Source of the DNA: Geobacter sp. SVR
GTDB taxonomy: Bacteria > Desulfobacterota > Desulfuromonadia > Geobacterales > Pseudopelobacteraceae
Length of the DNA stretch: 64,000 bases
Direction: 5' to 3'
Assembly: GCF_016865365.1 (NCBI RefSeq)
Contig: NZ_AP024469.1
Location: forward strand, 372,001-436,000
The notes below the pieces were generated by a model. That model saw only the letters and a list, made by a program, of their open reading frames with translations, had not been told where the DNA came from and did not search any database. Shown in pieces: positions 41,730 through 51,518 of the stretch (position 1 is the first letter of the stretch; each line of letters begins with the position of its first letter). A program made the position numbers and the translations under genes.

Positions 41730-43041
41730 GCACATCGTCATCGTCGGCGCCGGCATCACCGGTTTGTCGCTGGCCTATCATCTCAGCAGAGATGGTCATC
41801 AAGTTGTGCTGGTGGAAAAAGAGAACAGCGTGGGGGGACTGGCGAGAAGCTTCTCCTACGACGGTTTTGTTTTCGACATCGGGCCGCACCGTTTCCATAC
41901 CGATATCCCGGAGATCAACAGCTTTATCGAAGAGGTGCTGGACGTACATTTACGCCGCGTTCTCAGGAAGAGCGGCGTTTACATGTTCGGAACCTATTTC
42001 GACTGGCCCTTGGCACTCCGGTCCATGATCGGGCTTCCCCTCGGGGTGCTGATTCGGGTTGCGGGAGACTTTTTCAGGAAGCGTAACCGGGAGAGCGGTA
42101 ATTTCGAGGACTATATCGTTGGCAGGTACGGGCGGACCCTCTACGAGATCTTTTTTCGCCCCTACACTGAGAAGTTTCTCCTGATGGCGTGCCGCGATAT
42201 CTCGCGCGACTGGGCCATCACCGGCATAGATCGGGCGGTGATCGACAAGAAGGCGCAGTTCAACGATCTGCTGTCGCTGGCGAAAAGTCTGCTCGGGAAA
42301 AAAACGCCCATGCGCTTCATCTATCCGACCGGGGGGGGGATTCAGGTTTTTTGCGACATTTTGCGCGAAAAATTTGTTTCATTCAGAGGTAGGGTAATAA
42401 CAGGTGCCACCATCGGACAGATACACCGCTCCGGAAGCGCTGTTAGCGGCGTATCGATTGGGGGCGAGATCTTGCCGTGCGACGACTTGGTCTGGACTGG
42501 CGGCTTGAACGATCTTCTTTTTCTTCTGGATGAGCCGTCGTCGAATCTCCGGTATCTGGATATGGTAGTCTACAATTTTCGCTTGAAGAGTTCACCGTTG
42601 CTCGATTATCAGTGGTGTTATTACGGCGCCGACGATATTCCGTTCAACAGGATTTCCCTGCCGACTCTTTTCGATCCTTCCCTGGCTCCGCCCGGGCATG
42701 GAGGGTTGTGCGTCGAGGTAACCTGCCGGGAGGGGGATGACGTCTGGACCCAGCCGCAGAAGCGGGAGAGTGCCATCCGGGATTATTTGGTTCGCACGGG
42801 GGGTGTCGCTTGTGAAAGCGACTTCGTCGGGTGCGGTATCGAAAGGATCGAAAAGGCGTATCCGGTTTATTCCAGTGGTTACCGGGCAGAACTCGAACAG
42901 GTGCGGTCGAGAATCAATCGCTACGAAAACGTTAGGCTGCTGGGCCGAACCGGCGCTTTCTGGTACAACAACATGGATCATTCCATCGAGGCCGCCTTGG
43001 CCTGCCACCGGGAAATGGCGGACAAGTACGGGAAGAACTAG
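41719..43041 (+). CDS. FAD-dependent amine oxidase / UDP-galactopyranose mutase-like protein
   Basis: 440 aa. Rossmann FAD motif VIVGAGITGLSLAYHL with the following E and GG of LVEKENSVGGLARSF, then FDIGPHRFHTDIPEI, a hallmark of the protoporphyrinogen-oxidase-like flavoproteins found in polysaccharide clusters, and a C-terminal FAD contact (LGRTGAFWYNNMDHSIEAAL). It may rearrange or oxidise a nucleotide sugar or lipid-linked sugar; a UDP-galactopyranose mutase role is only one possibility. Start overlaps the GT-C gene. Confidence 0.83.
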   Translation: MSGKHIVIVGAGITGLSLAYHLSRDGHQVVLVEKENSVGGLARSFSYDGFVFDIGPHRFHTDIPEINSFIEEVLDVHLRRVLRKSGVYMFGTYFDWPLALRSMIGLPLGVLIRVAGDFFRKRNRESGNFEDYIVGRYGRTLYEIFFRPYTEKFLLMACRDISRDWAITGIDRAVIDKKAQFNDLLSLAKSLLGKKTPMRFIYPTGGGIQVFCDILREKFVSFRGRVITGATIGQIHRSGSAVSGVSIGGEILPCDDLVWTGGLNDLLFLLDEPSSNLRYLDMVVYNFRLKSSPLLDYQWCYYGADDIPFNRISLPTLFDPSLAPPGHGGLCVEVTCREGDDVWTQPQKRESAIRDYLVRTGGVACESDFVGCGIERIEKAYPVYSSGYRAELEQVRSRINRYENVRLLGRTGAFWYNNMDHSIEAALACHREMADKYGKN

Positions 43042-43119
43042 GGACAAATACGAACAGTACGTCATGAACCCTCATTTGTCATTGATGCAGTATTAATTTC
43101 AACATAATCGAGTACAAGT

Positions 43120-44214
43120 ATGATTCCACTTTTCAAGGTGCATATGCCGCATTCCGTAACAGAGCCTCTCAATGAGACCATTCTGTGCGGTTTTATCGGT
43201 GAAGGTCCTAAAGTTAAAACGTTTGAGGAAGCGCTTGGCAGTTATTTCGAAAACACCTTCACACTAACGTTGAACAGCTGCACGTCGGCCATTCATCTAG
43301 CTTTGAGGCTCGCTGGCGTGGGATGGGGTGACGAGGTGATAACAACGGCCATGACCTGTACGGCAACAAATGAACCGATCCTGGCCAACGGGGCAAAAAT
43401 TGTTTGGGCCGATATCGATCCGAAAACGGGTAATATGGATCCGGCTTCACTCAAGCGCAAAATTACAGAGAAAACCAAGGCTGTCATTGTTGTGCATTGG
43501 GGGGGGCTACCCGTTGATCTTGATGAAATAAACGCCATCGCGAAGGCAGCCGATATCAAGGTTATCGAAGATGCAGCCCATGCCTGCGGGGCCGAGTACA
43601 AAGAGCAGAGGCTCGGCCGACATTCGGATTTCGTTTGTTTTTCCTTTCAGGCCATCAAGCATATCACCACAGTCGATGGCGGCGCCCTACTCTGTAAGTC
43701 CGAAGAAGATTATCAGCGCGGAAAGCTGCTCCGCTGGTACGGCATCGACCGTGAACAGCCCCGTGCCGATTTTCGTTGCGAGGCGGACATCGTAGAATGG
43801 GGCTACAAATTTCATATGAACGATGTTGCGGCGACGATCGGCCTTGTCCAACTACCGCACCTCGATTCCATATTGAAACAAAGGCGCCAGTTAGCCGGGT
43901 TTTACGACACGAACCTGTGCGATGTGCCGGGGGTAAGACTTTGTCATTGGCCCCAGGACCGACTCTCGGCATTTTGGCTTTACACGCTGTTTGTGGAAAA
44001 ACGTGAGTCATTCATGCAAGCGCTCAAGGAACGTGGAGTATCCACCTCTCAGGTTCATGCCAGAAATGACAGCCATACTATGTTCCGCGAGTTCCGTACC
44101 CCCTTGCCCGGTGTTGATGAGTTTACCCGAGATATGATCTGCATCCCGATGGGGTACTGGGTCGGTGAGGCGGAGCGGCAACAGATAGTAGAGGCGATTC
44201 GTCGCGGATGGTGA
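43120..44214 (+). CDS. DegT/DnrJ/EryC1-type sugar aminotransferase
   Basis: PLP-dependent aminotransferase that makes amino sugars from keto-sugar nucleotides. 364 aa; the PLP lysine is K180 (FSFQAIKHITTVDGGAL), with the NSCTSAIHLAL substrate/cofactor loop at residues 52-62 and the WADIDPKTGNMDP motif near 96-108. Start ATG at 43120 has no clear ribosome-binding site. The end overlaps the next ATG. It implies an aminodeoxy sugar in the glycan made here. Confidence 0.93.
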   Translation: MIPLFKVHMPHSVTEPLNETILCGFIGEGPKVKTFEEALGSYFENTFTLTLNSCTSAIHLALRLAGVGWGDEVITTAMTCTATNEPILANGAKIVWADIDPKTGNMDPASLKRKITEKTKAVIVVHWGGLPVDLDEINAIAKAADIKVIEDAAHACGAEYKEQRLGRHSDFVCFSFQAIKHITTVDGGALLCKSEEDYQRGKLLRWYGIDREQPRADFRCEADIVEWGYKFHMNDVAATIGLVQLPHLDSILKQRRQLAGFYDTNLCDVPGVRLCHWPQDRLSAFWLYTLFVEKRESFMQALKERGVSTSQVHARNDSHTMFREFRTPLPGVDEFTRDMICIPMGYWVGEAERQQIVEAIRRGW

Positions 44215-45389
44215 CTGCAGACCTGATTGGGACGAAATCGAACCTCCCTGGGCGTTTGGCCATCATCACCCATGAATATTTTCCGGTCTTGAGCGGTGGT
44301 ACGATCATGGCGGAAAAGCTTGCGATGGAACTCACCCGTATGGGATGGGAAGTGGATATTCTCACCACACGGATTGGAGAAGAGTATCCACGACACCAGC
44401 AGTGCGGCGGCTTCCAGGTGTATCGTTTTCCAACAGCGCGACAATCGAGAGGTGACGCAACCTTTTTCGAGCATGCAAGCTATTTCGGTATGGGGTTGCC
44501 GCAGATGCTGGCCCATGCCCGGAAGCGGCGTTACACGCTATTGTTTCCCATTTTTGCCATTCCATCCGGGCTGATCGGCATCATTATGTCGAGACTGCTC
44601 CGCATTCCATCTGTCGTATTTGTTGACGCAGCGGACACACCGGGTCTCGAATCGGCAATGAAGACCTATGTGCAATATCTGGCCCCGGTCTTCCGCACGG
44701 TGGTCAATCGTTCACACGCAGTCGTCGTCTGCGAGGGGCTGGAGGACCTGGTCGAACCATTCCTCAACCACCGGCGTTTTGTCGCGATTCCCAATGGCAC
44801 TACGCTGCCAACGGTACAGGCGCACCCGAACCGGAACGGTTCCCCTCTCCAGTTGCTTTCTATCGGCAGGCTCGTGCTCCGCAAGGGGTTTCAGGAGATC
44901 ATCAAGGCGCTCGGCATGGTGCGGCGAGAGCGCGATGACTTCCACCTGCGGATTGTCGGCTATGGCCGGGCCGAAGATGAAATACGCCAGGTTCTGGAAG
45001 AGCATGACATTGGCGACAATGTGTCGCTGCTGGGGCGGGTTGAATATGGGCAACTCGGCGAATATTTCCTCAACTCGGACGCATATCTGTTCTACGGGGA
45101 CCGGGAAGGCTCTTCGCTCGCAATGATCGAGGCCGGCGCATACGGATTGCCGGTCATAGCCAGCGACCACCCGGGCAACCGCACCTACGTGAAACATGGC
45201 GAGAGCGGTTTTCTGGTCGAGTACCGAAACCCGGAAGCCTTGGCGCGGTCCATCCTTTTCATGCTTGAACACCGGGATGCATTACCCGGCATGGGGCGAT
45301 GCAGTCGCGCCATTGCCGAAACATACACATGGGCCAACGTTGCACGGCGCTACGATCTGGTCCTGCGCGACGTCCTGCGGGGGCCGTGA
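44208..45389 (+). CDS. GT4-family glycosyltransferase
   Basis: Cytosolic GT-B fold enzyme, 393 aa. N-terminal domain with HEYFPVLSGGTIMAEKLAMEL; C-terminal GT4 donor domain with LLSIGRLVLRKGFQEIIKAL, LGRVEYGQLGEYFLNSDAYLF and the E-x7-E type segment REGSSLAMIEAGAYGLPVIAS. Overlaps the aminotransferase stop by 7 bases and shares one base of stop/start with the methyltransferase downstream. Sugar and acceptor unknown. Confidence 0.92.
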   Translation: MVTADLIGTKSNLPGRLAIITHEYFPVLSGGTIMAEKLAMELTRMGWEVDILTTRIGEEYPRHQQCGGFQVYRFPTARQSRGDATFFEHASYFGMGLPQMLAHARKRRYTLLFPIFAIPSGLIGIIMSRLLRIPSVVFVDAADTPGLESAMKTYVQYLAPVFRTVVNRSHAVVVCEGLEDLVEPFLNHRRFVAIPNGTTLPTVQAHPNRNGSPLQLLSIGRLVLRKGFQEIIKALGMVRRERDDFHLRIVGYGRAEDEIRQVLEEHDIGDNVSLLGRVEYGQLGEYFLNSDAYLFYGDREGSSLAMIEAGAYGLPVIASDHPGNRTYVKHGESGFLVEYRNPEALARSILFMLEHRDALPGMGRCSRAIAETYTWANVARRYDLVLRDVLRGP

Positions 45390-46105
45390 TGCTCCCGCCT
45401 CGCTATCTCCTGCGTGAGGATGTGGTACTGCGCCGGATCGACCACTCAGGAAACAGCTCAATCGCCGACATCGGCTGTGGCGGTGCCGAGATCCTCATTC
45501 CTTTGTCCCGTCTGGGCCACCATGGCATTGGATATGACCCTTCTCCCGTTGCCCGTGCATGTGCGCGACAACGTCTTGCGGAAACTGAAGCGAAGGGGTT
45601 TACGATCATTGACGCCTGGCCTTCAGGCATGCGCTTCGAGGTTGTGTTGCTTCTGGAGGTGCTTGGCTATGCGGATGACCAGGTTGAGCTGCTGTCGGCA
45701 TGCCGGAAGCTACTCGTGCCGGGTGGAACGCTATTTGTCTCCTTCGTACGCACCGGGGCGGGATATGACCCATTGGTAGTACAGCAGATGAGGTGCTTTT
45801 CATCCGTGGAAGTGAGAACTTTTCTTAAAGATGCCGGTTTCCGAGATATCGAGATAGTAAATTATGGTTATCCGCTTGCAAACACCATGGTGGGTATTAT
45901 GAACGCTCTCCATGGATTCAGTGTCCGCCGCACCCAAAGCCGGGGAGGGCGGGTAGAAACAGGGCTCTTTCACCGTTCGAAATGGCTTGCCCCACTCGGC
46001 ATCATAAGCAATCGTTGGACCATCAAACCTTTTGTGTTGCTGCAACGCTTGTTCGCGCATACGGAGCAGGGGAACGGCTTTGTTGTCCGTGCAAAAGTCG
46101 GATAG
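45389..46105 (+). CDS. SAM-dependent methyltransferase
   Basis: 238 aa class I methyltransferase. Motif I is ADIGCGGAEILIPLSRLGHHGIGYDPS near residues 24-52, then LLLEVLGYADDQVELLSACRKLLVPGGTLFVSF (motifs II-III). The C-terminal part is basic and may contact the membrane. ATG at 45389 overlaps the GT4 stop (TGATG). In this setting it probably methylates a sugar or lipid-linked glycan. Confidence 0.85.
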   Translation: MLPPRYLLREDVVLRRIDHSGNSSIADIGCGGAEILIPLSRLGHHGIGYDPSPVARACARQRLAETEAKGFTIIDAWPSGMRFEVVLLLEVLGYADDQVELLSACRKLLVPGGTLFVSFVRTGAGYDPLVVQQMRCFSSVEVRTFLKDAGFRDIEIVNYGYPLANTMVGIMNALHGFSVRRTQSRGGRVETGLFHRSKWLAPLGIISNRWTIKPFVLLQRLFAHTEQGNGFVVRAKVG

Positions 46106-47072
46106 CCATGGGGGAGCCTCCTCGAACCAGCGAGGGGTAGCATATTGGAAACCGATACGTCGGTTTCTTGCTCTGTGTGCAACAGTGCTCTGTCTTGCGT
46201 ATTTCGGAGTGGAAGCGGCGCGCTACTCCGATGCGGTCATGAAGCTCCGCTGGACATGGTTGCTTGTCGCGACGATGTCGGGTGCATTGCTTATGCAGAT
46301 CGGTTGTGCATTGCTGGACGCCTGGTCGTGGAGATGGCTGCTGAAACTTTTTGAAGTGCCGACTACTCTGCGGCAATCGCTGGCGGTTTTCAGCATGGCG
46401 CAGGCAGCGAAGTATCTTCCCGGCAACATTGCGCAACATGTCGGACGTGTTGTGCTCGCAAGGCAGGCGGGGTGGCATTCCGAGCGGGTTATTCTTTCCG
46501 TCTTGATCGAAAATTTGTTTGCCCTTGGCGCCGGGGGGGTGCTGTCAGTCTCCGGACTGATGATCTCAACCGGGCCTATTGACGACAGTCGGCGGCTCAT
46601 TGTCGCGGCAGCAGTCATGACGTTGGGGTGGCTGGTGATGGCGATTCTCTTCCGTCGTACGCTTGCCGATCCTCCAATGTTTCTGCGCAAGTGTCTCACC
46701 CTCGATGCTCCCTTGCCGATCAGCCACCGTGATCTTGTGCTCTATCTCGGCATCCACCTAGTCAGCTTCATTTTCATGGGATGCAGTCTGATACTTCTTC
46801 TGTGGGGGCTTGCAGGCAATTGCCCCCCTGCCATCTGGCTTGTGCCATGCGGTGTGGCCGTGGCATGGATTGCCGGATTCGTCATCCCCGGTGCTCCTGC
46901 CGGGCTTGGAATTCGTGAGGCGGTGCTCACGCTGTTTTTAAGTCCGCACATTGAAATCGGGGTCGTCATATCAGCAGCCCTGCTTTGGCGGGTCATTTCC
47001 CTCGTGGCGGATGCGTTTCTGGCGGGTGTCGGCTTTTCACTGAGCCGTACCCCGGGTGATACGCCGGCCTGA
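46089..47072 (+). CDS. Flippase-like membrane protein (lysylphosphatidylglycerol synthase TM / UPF0104 family)
   Basis: About 327 aa, eight or so membrane helices. The family pattern is clear in QSLAVFSMAQAAKYLPGNIAQHVGRVVLARQAG and in the C-terminal GAPAGLGIREAVLTLFL. Members are often found with glycosyltransferases and are thought to move or accept lipid-linked sugars. Start uncertain: GTG at 46089 lies inside the methyltransferase gene; no ATG fits between there and the first helix. Confidence 0.82.
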   Translation: MQKSDSHGGASSNQRGVAYWKPIRRFLALCATVLCLAYFGVEAARYSDAVMKLRWTWLLVATMSGALLMQIGCALLDAWSWRWLLKLFEVPTTLRQSLAVFSMAQAAKYLPGNIAQHVGRVVLARQAGWHSERVILSVLIENLFALGAGGVLSVSGLMISTGPIDDSRRLIVAAAVMTLGWLVMAILFRRTLADPPMFLRKCLTLDAPLPISHRDLVLYLGIHLVSFIFMGCSLILLLWGLAGNCPPAIWLVPCGVAVAWIAGFVIPGAPAGLGIREAVLTLFLSPHIEIGVVISAALLWRVISLVADAFLAGVGFSLSRTPGDTPA

Positions 47073-47215
47073 CAACAAGACCGGAAAAGACATTCGCAAG
47101 TAGTTTCGTCAGCCGAACTATAGTCTGTGAAACTATTTGCCATATCCTGATAGCGTGGTTACTCAAGTCGCCAGGATAGATTCTGTTAACTTCTACCAAG
47201 CGGTGTGATTCCAGC

Positions 47216-49675
47216 ATGACCTTACTAAAACTTCTACCGGCTTTTTGGGGCCTTGTTCTACTCGTTTCATTCATTGGCTATGGTGCATTGCTGCGACGGC
47301 TCCTGTTTACCGCCGATGACTGCGGATGGGCAAATCAGGCAGCCTGGGGCATGGCATGTGTCGTTGTGGCTGGCGGAGTTTTTAACCTTCTCAATGCGAT
47401 TTCACGCCCTCTCCTTCTTATACTTGTTACCTGCGGCGTCGTAATGACTGTTCTTGATCTCCTTGTACGGCGCACCTCTGTAACAGACCGGTTCAGCTCG
47501 TTTCGAGCATACATGCGGGAACATCCTATCGCATGTGCCCTGAAGCTGGCTTGCCATGGCGCTATCATAGCCCTGGCTGCCATCCAGTATCTGGCTTCGA
47601 CCGACCTGATCCCCGTTGCTGAACATTCCGGAACGTATAATTTGATGGATAATCTTGAGGGATATTTCATCTTCCCCAAGCAGATGTTGGACGCAGGCGG
47701 CATAACCCCCGATCCCTTCAATAATCTGCGCCTGCAAAACGGGCTCGGCGGTCAAAGCATACTGCATGCGCTTGTTCTCGCGTTGTTCGATTTCAAGAAC
47801 ATCGATATTGTAGACGGCGGAGTGGCCCTGATCATCGGTCTCGGGTTGATTTGGCGCATTGCGAAGGAACGAGGACTTGTCTTTCCATGGCAATGCCTGC
47901 TCGCACTTTTTTTCCTCTGTGTCCCGTACTATCCGGAACTGCGTATCAACAGCTCCAGCTTCACGACGGGTATGGTGATGTTTCTGGCGCTGTTTGCCTT
48001 TCTCGACCAGGATGGAATCCATGATGACAAGCCTGCCGGTAACGCTGCGCTGGTCGGCTTGCTTGCTGCCTGTGCGTTTGCTCTTAAAACAAATCTGGTC
48101 CCTCCATGCGTGCTGATCATTTTTTTCTCGTATCTCTGGTACCTGATTGATTCCCGTGGAAAGAAAGAAGCGATACTTGAAGCGGCACTCGTACCGCTTA
48201 GTGTCTTTCTGCTGCTGCTGCCCTGGATGCTTTCTCTCCTGCGGACTTCGGGAACCATGCTCTACCCGATTCTGGGAAGGGGTTTTGACGAATACGCCTA
48301 CGGAAATTTTCCTTCCGAAGACTTCGCCGACGGATTGACGCTCGGGCGTGAGCTGGTGATCATCATAAGCTGGATATGTTCTGACTCTCTTAGCGTTCTC
48401 TTTGTTCTGGCAGGGGGTGTTGCGCTCGGGATCGCACGGATGAAGCGCCGCGCAACGGTTCAGTCATTCGTGCTGGGCAGTATCATATCGGTCTTCATTA
48501 TCATGCTTAAATCAGATTTAAGCAATCTCGGCCCATTTAAGCGATACCTTTTTGTTTGTATCTTTATTTCACTCATTACTGTGCTTGCCTCGCTCCTGGA
48601 GAAATTGTCTCTCATTGGAGCAACCACCCGTACCCTAAAGCAGTATGTCGCAGAGATATTTAGTGACACAAACACGGCCATTGGTGCAGCCTGCGTTTCC
48701 GCTGCGTGCCTCGTGCTGCTGGTCTTTAACGCCGACTCTGCCCTATCGATGTATAGGGGGATGATCCACAGTATTACCGATGCTGATGATTGGGGAGGAG
48801 GGGCAAGTGCAGGACTTATTGAACGCCATAAGAAGGCTCAGGCTACCGTGCCACCAGGTGAAAAGATCCTGTCGCGCGATGATGATACGCTTCGTTTCGA
48901 TTTCAGCAGGAACAGGATCTGTTTCATAAACGATCCGGGCGGCTGCAGCCCTCCGCCAGGTATGCCTTACTTCCAAGGACCTGAAGCGGTCGCCGCCTAC
49001 CTGCTCTCCCATGATATACGCTATGTTGCCTACGATTATAAAGACCAGGCCGGATTTCCGGTAATCCAGAACCTCTGGCGGCATAAGCCGTCCCGGCCCT
49101 ATTATCACCGAATCACAGAAAGGGCTAAAGTTGCCCTTGATCGCGTTTTCGGAGAACTTGGCGCGACGAGAAAACGGATTTTCGACGACGGTTCGCTGTT
49201 TGTTCTCGATTTGAAGACTTCGGCAGAGACCGCCAGCGAATACCACGAACCGAATTATTTTCAGATCGGCAAAATCCTGACGCCGGCGTGGGCGGATACG
49301 CGAGGATTCGACAGAAACAAAGTCTGGACAGATGGCCACGGAGTTATCGAGAATATTAACTATCAGCCCGAGCCGCGTGATAACATGCTCATTCTCAACA
49401 CGTTCGGTTTTCACCCCTGGGAAGGGGACATGCAAAAACTGAAACTTGTTGTTTCTGCCAATGGCATACCGCTTAGATTTTTAAAACATTCGCGGAAATC
49501 GTATTTTTTTTCTCTTGAGTCGGTTCGCTCTCCAATCACGAGCATTGCCATAGATTCTGCGACATTTGTGGCGCGTAACGAGAACGTCCATATCGGCAAG
49601 GCCGACGACCGGGTTGCACGTGGAATCGACTTCGATACCATCGAGATTTCAAATAGCGAGGAGTATGTTCCGTAG
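47216..49675 (+). CDS. Large GT-C-like membrane protein (819 aa)
   Basis: No precise family recognised. At least twelve membrane helices in residues 1-510, then a soluble, probably periplasmic C-terminal domain of about 300 residues. The first long loop (HSGTYNLMDNLEGYFIFPKQMLDAGGI) sits where GT-C enzymes bind lipid-sugar donors. The sequence is visibly more A+T rich than the flanks, hinting at horizontal acquisition. 143 bases separate it from the flippase-like gene, so a promoter may lie there. Confidence 0.75.
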   Translation: MTLLKLLPAFWGLVLLVSFIGYGALLRRLLFTADDCGWANQAAWGMACVVVAGGVFNLLNAISRPLLLILVTCGVVMTVLDLLVRRTSVTDRFSSFRAYMREHPIACALKLACHGAIIALAAIQYLASTDLIPVAEHSGTYNLMDNLEGYFIFPKQMLDAGGITPDPFNNLRLQNGLGGQSILHALVLALFDFKNIDIVDGGVALIIGLGLIWRIAKERGLVFPWQCLLALFFLCVPYYPELRINSSSFTTGMVMFLALFAFLDQDGIHDDKPAGNAALVGLLAACAFALKTNLVPPCVLIIFFSYLWYLIDSRGKKEAILEAALVPLSVFLLLLPWMLSLLRTSGTMLYPILGRGFDEYAYGNFPSEDFADGLTLGRELVIIISWICSDSLSVLFVLAGGVALGIARMKRRATVQSFVLGSIISVFIIMLKSDLSNLGPFKRYLFVCIFISLITVLASLLEKLSLIGATTRTLKQYVAEIFSDTNTAIGAACVSAACLVLLVFNADSALSMYRGMIHSITDADDWGGGASAGLIERHKKAQATVPPGEKILSRDDDTLRFDFSRNRICFINDPGGCSPPPGMPYFQGPEAVAAYLLSHDIRYVAYDYKDQAGFPVIQNLWRHKPSRPYYHRITERAKVALDRVFGELGATRKRIFDDGSLFVLDLKTSAETASEYHEPNYFQIGKILTPAWADTRGFDRNKVWTDGHGVIENINYQPEPRDNMLILNTFGFHPWEGDMQKLKLVVSANGIPLRFLKHSRKSYFFSLESVRSPITSIAIDSATFVARNENVHIGKADDRVARGIDFDTIEISNSEEYVP

Positions 49676-49973
49676 CTGCTCGGAAAATGATGGGATGGGT
49701 CGACGCAAGTATGTCTCATGTAATTTAGAAATGAACTAATAACAGGTCTTTGAGGAGGGGGGCCTCGTTATTCACTCTATTCACCTTCCGTATTAGGGTG
49801 TAATTGTCGTAATCAGTAGCATCCAAGCAGCGCTTCAGACTCAGAGATATTTGCCGCCGAATGTTTTCCAGGGGGGACTACTTTGCTGATATATGCTACA
49901 AATAGCGCGAGATAGCGGCTGATAAATGAAGGAAAGACATACCAATGTCTATAAGTGCATTTGAGAGAGTCCG
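49676..49973. other. Intergenic region in the glycan cluster
   Basis: 298 bases without a supported gene. I see a small GGAGGGGGGCCTC partial hairpin near 49753 and nothing else. Confidence 0.4.
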
Positions 49974-51509
49974 ATGAAGCGTTCGCTAGTTCATTTTCTG
50001 GATGGTGGCGATGCCTGTGAGTGTAAACTTGTCTTCACATTCTGTCTTGCCGCCATGCTCAGGGTTTTTCTTTTTTGCGCTGCATTTCCAGTTTTTAATC
50101 CCGTGGATGAACTGCAGCACTTCGATGCGGTTGTCAAGTACGCCAACGGTTCAATTTACCAACATGACAACAAGAGTTCCCGCCTGGAGCTGCGGACTGC
50201 CAAGTCGCTGGTGCTTTACGGTTCACCCGAGTATCTGGAGCGAGTCCCGAAAGATGCGCTACCACCTTTCAGGGAAATGGTTGGTCCTCAGTTCGATCCA
50301 ATGGTAAATAAGATTTCATCGATGGCAGCTGAAAGCTACGCAAACCATGAAATGCATTCACCGCCGCTCTATTATTTTGTTGCAGGGAAGTGGCTTGAGC
50401 TCGGCGATATGCTCAAGATGAGCGAAGGCTTACTGCCGTATTGGGTTAGATTTCTGAATGTGCCGTTGTACGGCGTCATGGTATGGCTTGCCTATCTGTT
50501 CTGCAAAAGCCTGTTCACCACAGATCGCGTCTTGCGTATTGGCGTTCCCCTAGTACTGTCCGCATTTCCAAACGATATATTTTACTCCATAAACAACGAT
50601 GTTTTCTCCCCGCTGGCCTGCCTGGTCGCCTTTTACCTATTGCATCAGGTGCATGCTCATGACAAGTCGCCAGGATATTATATTCTGACGGGGATCGGGG
50701 TGTCGTTCACTCTGCTTGTCAAGCTGACAAACATGCCAGTGTTCCTGCTATGCGGAGCTTTTGTAATCATTCTGTTATACCGCAAGGTTGCATCCCGCCA
50801 GCCCCTCTCGGCATTTGTGCCCCATTTTACGCTACTATGCCTGTGCAGTATTGCGCCGCTCCTCTTATGGATGGCGTGGAATTATCACGAATTGGGCGAC
50901 CTCACCGGTGCCTCTGAAAAATTACGAATTCTCGGGTGGACGAGAAAACCTTTCTGGGAGTGGTTCTCCCATCCCATGTTCACCGTGGCCGGCTTGGACA
51001 ACCTGATCGGAAATCTCAGGCTGCTTGGGGCGACCTTCTGGCGGGGTGAACTGGTAGTATGGCAAGGCGTCAATGATTCTCCCTTTCTGGCGGACCTCTT
51101 GTATACCATCTCGTCAGTGCTGTTTGTTGCCGCCGGGATTGCCGGTTTGTGGTCCAGCAGGCAAGAGGGGCTTTCAACTCCGTTTGTGGCTAAATCTGCC
51201 ATTTTATTGCTGCTACTTCTTTTTCTTTGTTTTTTGGCTATCTTGTCGATTCAGTTCGATTTTGGAGATTGCCCCACGCCGTCACGGGAAAATCCCTATT
51301 TCAATAAAGGAAGACTTATCCTTGGTGGCCTAGTACCGTTTGTCATTTTTTATGTCGATGGATTGCGCCGCCTGCTCTCCATGATAAACCCGAAGGCAAA
51401 CCCGTTGTATGCAACGGGTGCTCTCAGCGTACTCATCTTGCTGATCTCAACCATTTCGTCATCCCGGGTGTTCGGAAGTGAATGGAACTGGTTTCGACTG
51501 CTACATTGA
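49974..51509 (+). CDS. GT-C-like membrane glycosyltransferase (511 aa, first of pair)
   Basis: Multi-pass membrane protein. The first periplasmic loop has NPVDELQHFDAVVKYANG, an Asp-Glu pair in the donor-binding position of GT-C enzymes, similar to DUF2142-type proteins. Twelve or more helices; later segments include SINNDVFSPLACLVAFYLLHQ and KLTNMPVFLLCGAF. GAGAGAG precedes ATG. The neighbour at 51519 shows the same layout and nearly the same length, so the pair probably arose by duplication. Confidence 0.75.
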   Translation: MKRSLVHFLDGGDACECKLVFTFCLAAMLRVFLFCAAFPVFNPVDELQHFDAVVKYANGSIYQHDNKSSRLELRTAKSLVLYGSPEYLERVPKDALPPFREMVGPQFDPMVNKISSMAAESYANHEMHSPPLYYFVAGKWLELGDMLKMSEGLLPYWVRFLNVPLYGVMVWLAYLFCKSLFTTDRVLRIGVPLVLSAFPNDIFYSINNDVFSPLACLVAFYLLHQVHAHDKSPGYYILTGIGVSFTLLVKLTNMPVFLLCGAFVIILLYRKVASRQPLSAFVPHFTLLCLCSIAPLLLWMAWNYHELGDLTGASEKLRILGWTRKPFWEWFSHPMFTVAGLDNLIGNLRLLGATFWRGELVVWQGVNDSPFLADLLYTISSVLFVAAGIAGLWSSRQEGLSTPFVAKSAILLLLLLFLCFLAILSIQFDFGDCPTPSRENPYFNKGRLILGGLVPFVIFYVDGLRRLLSMINPKANPLYATGALSVLILLISTISSSRVFGSEWNWFRLLH

Positions 51510-51518
51510 GGAGATTGC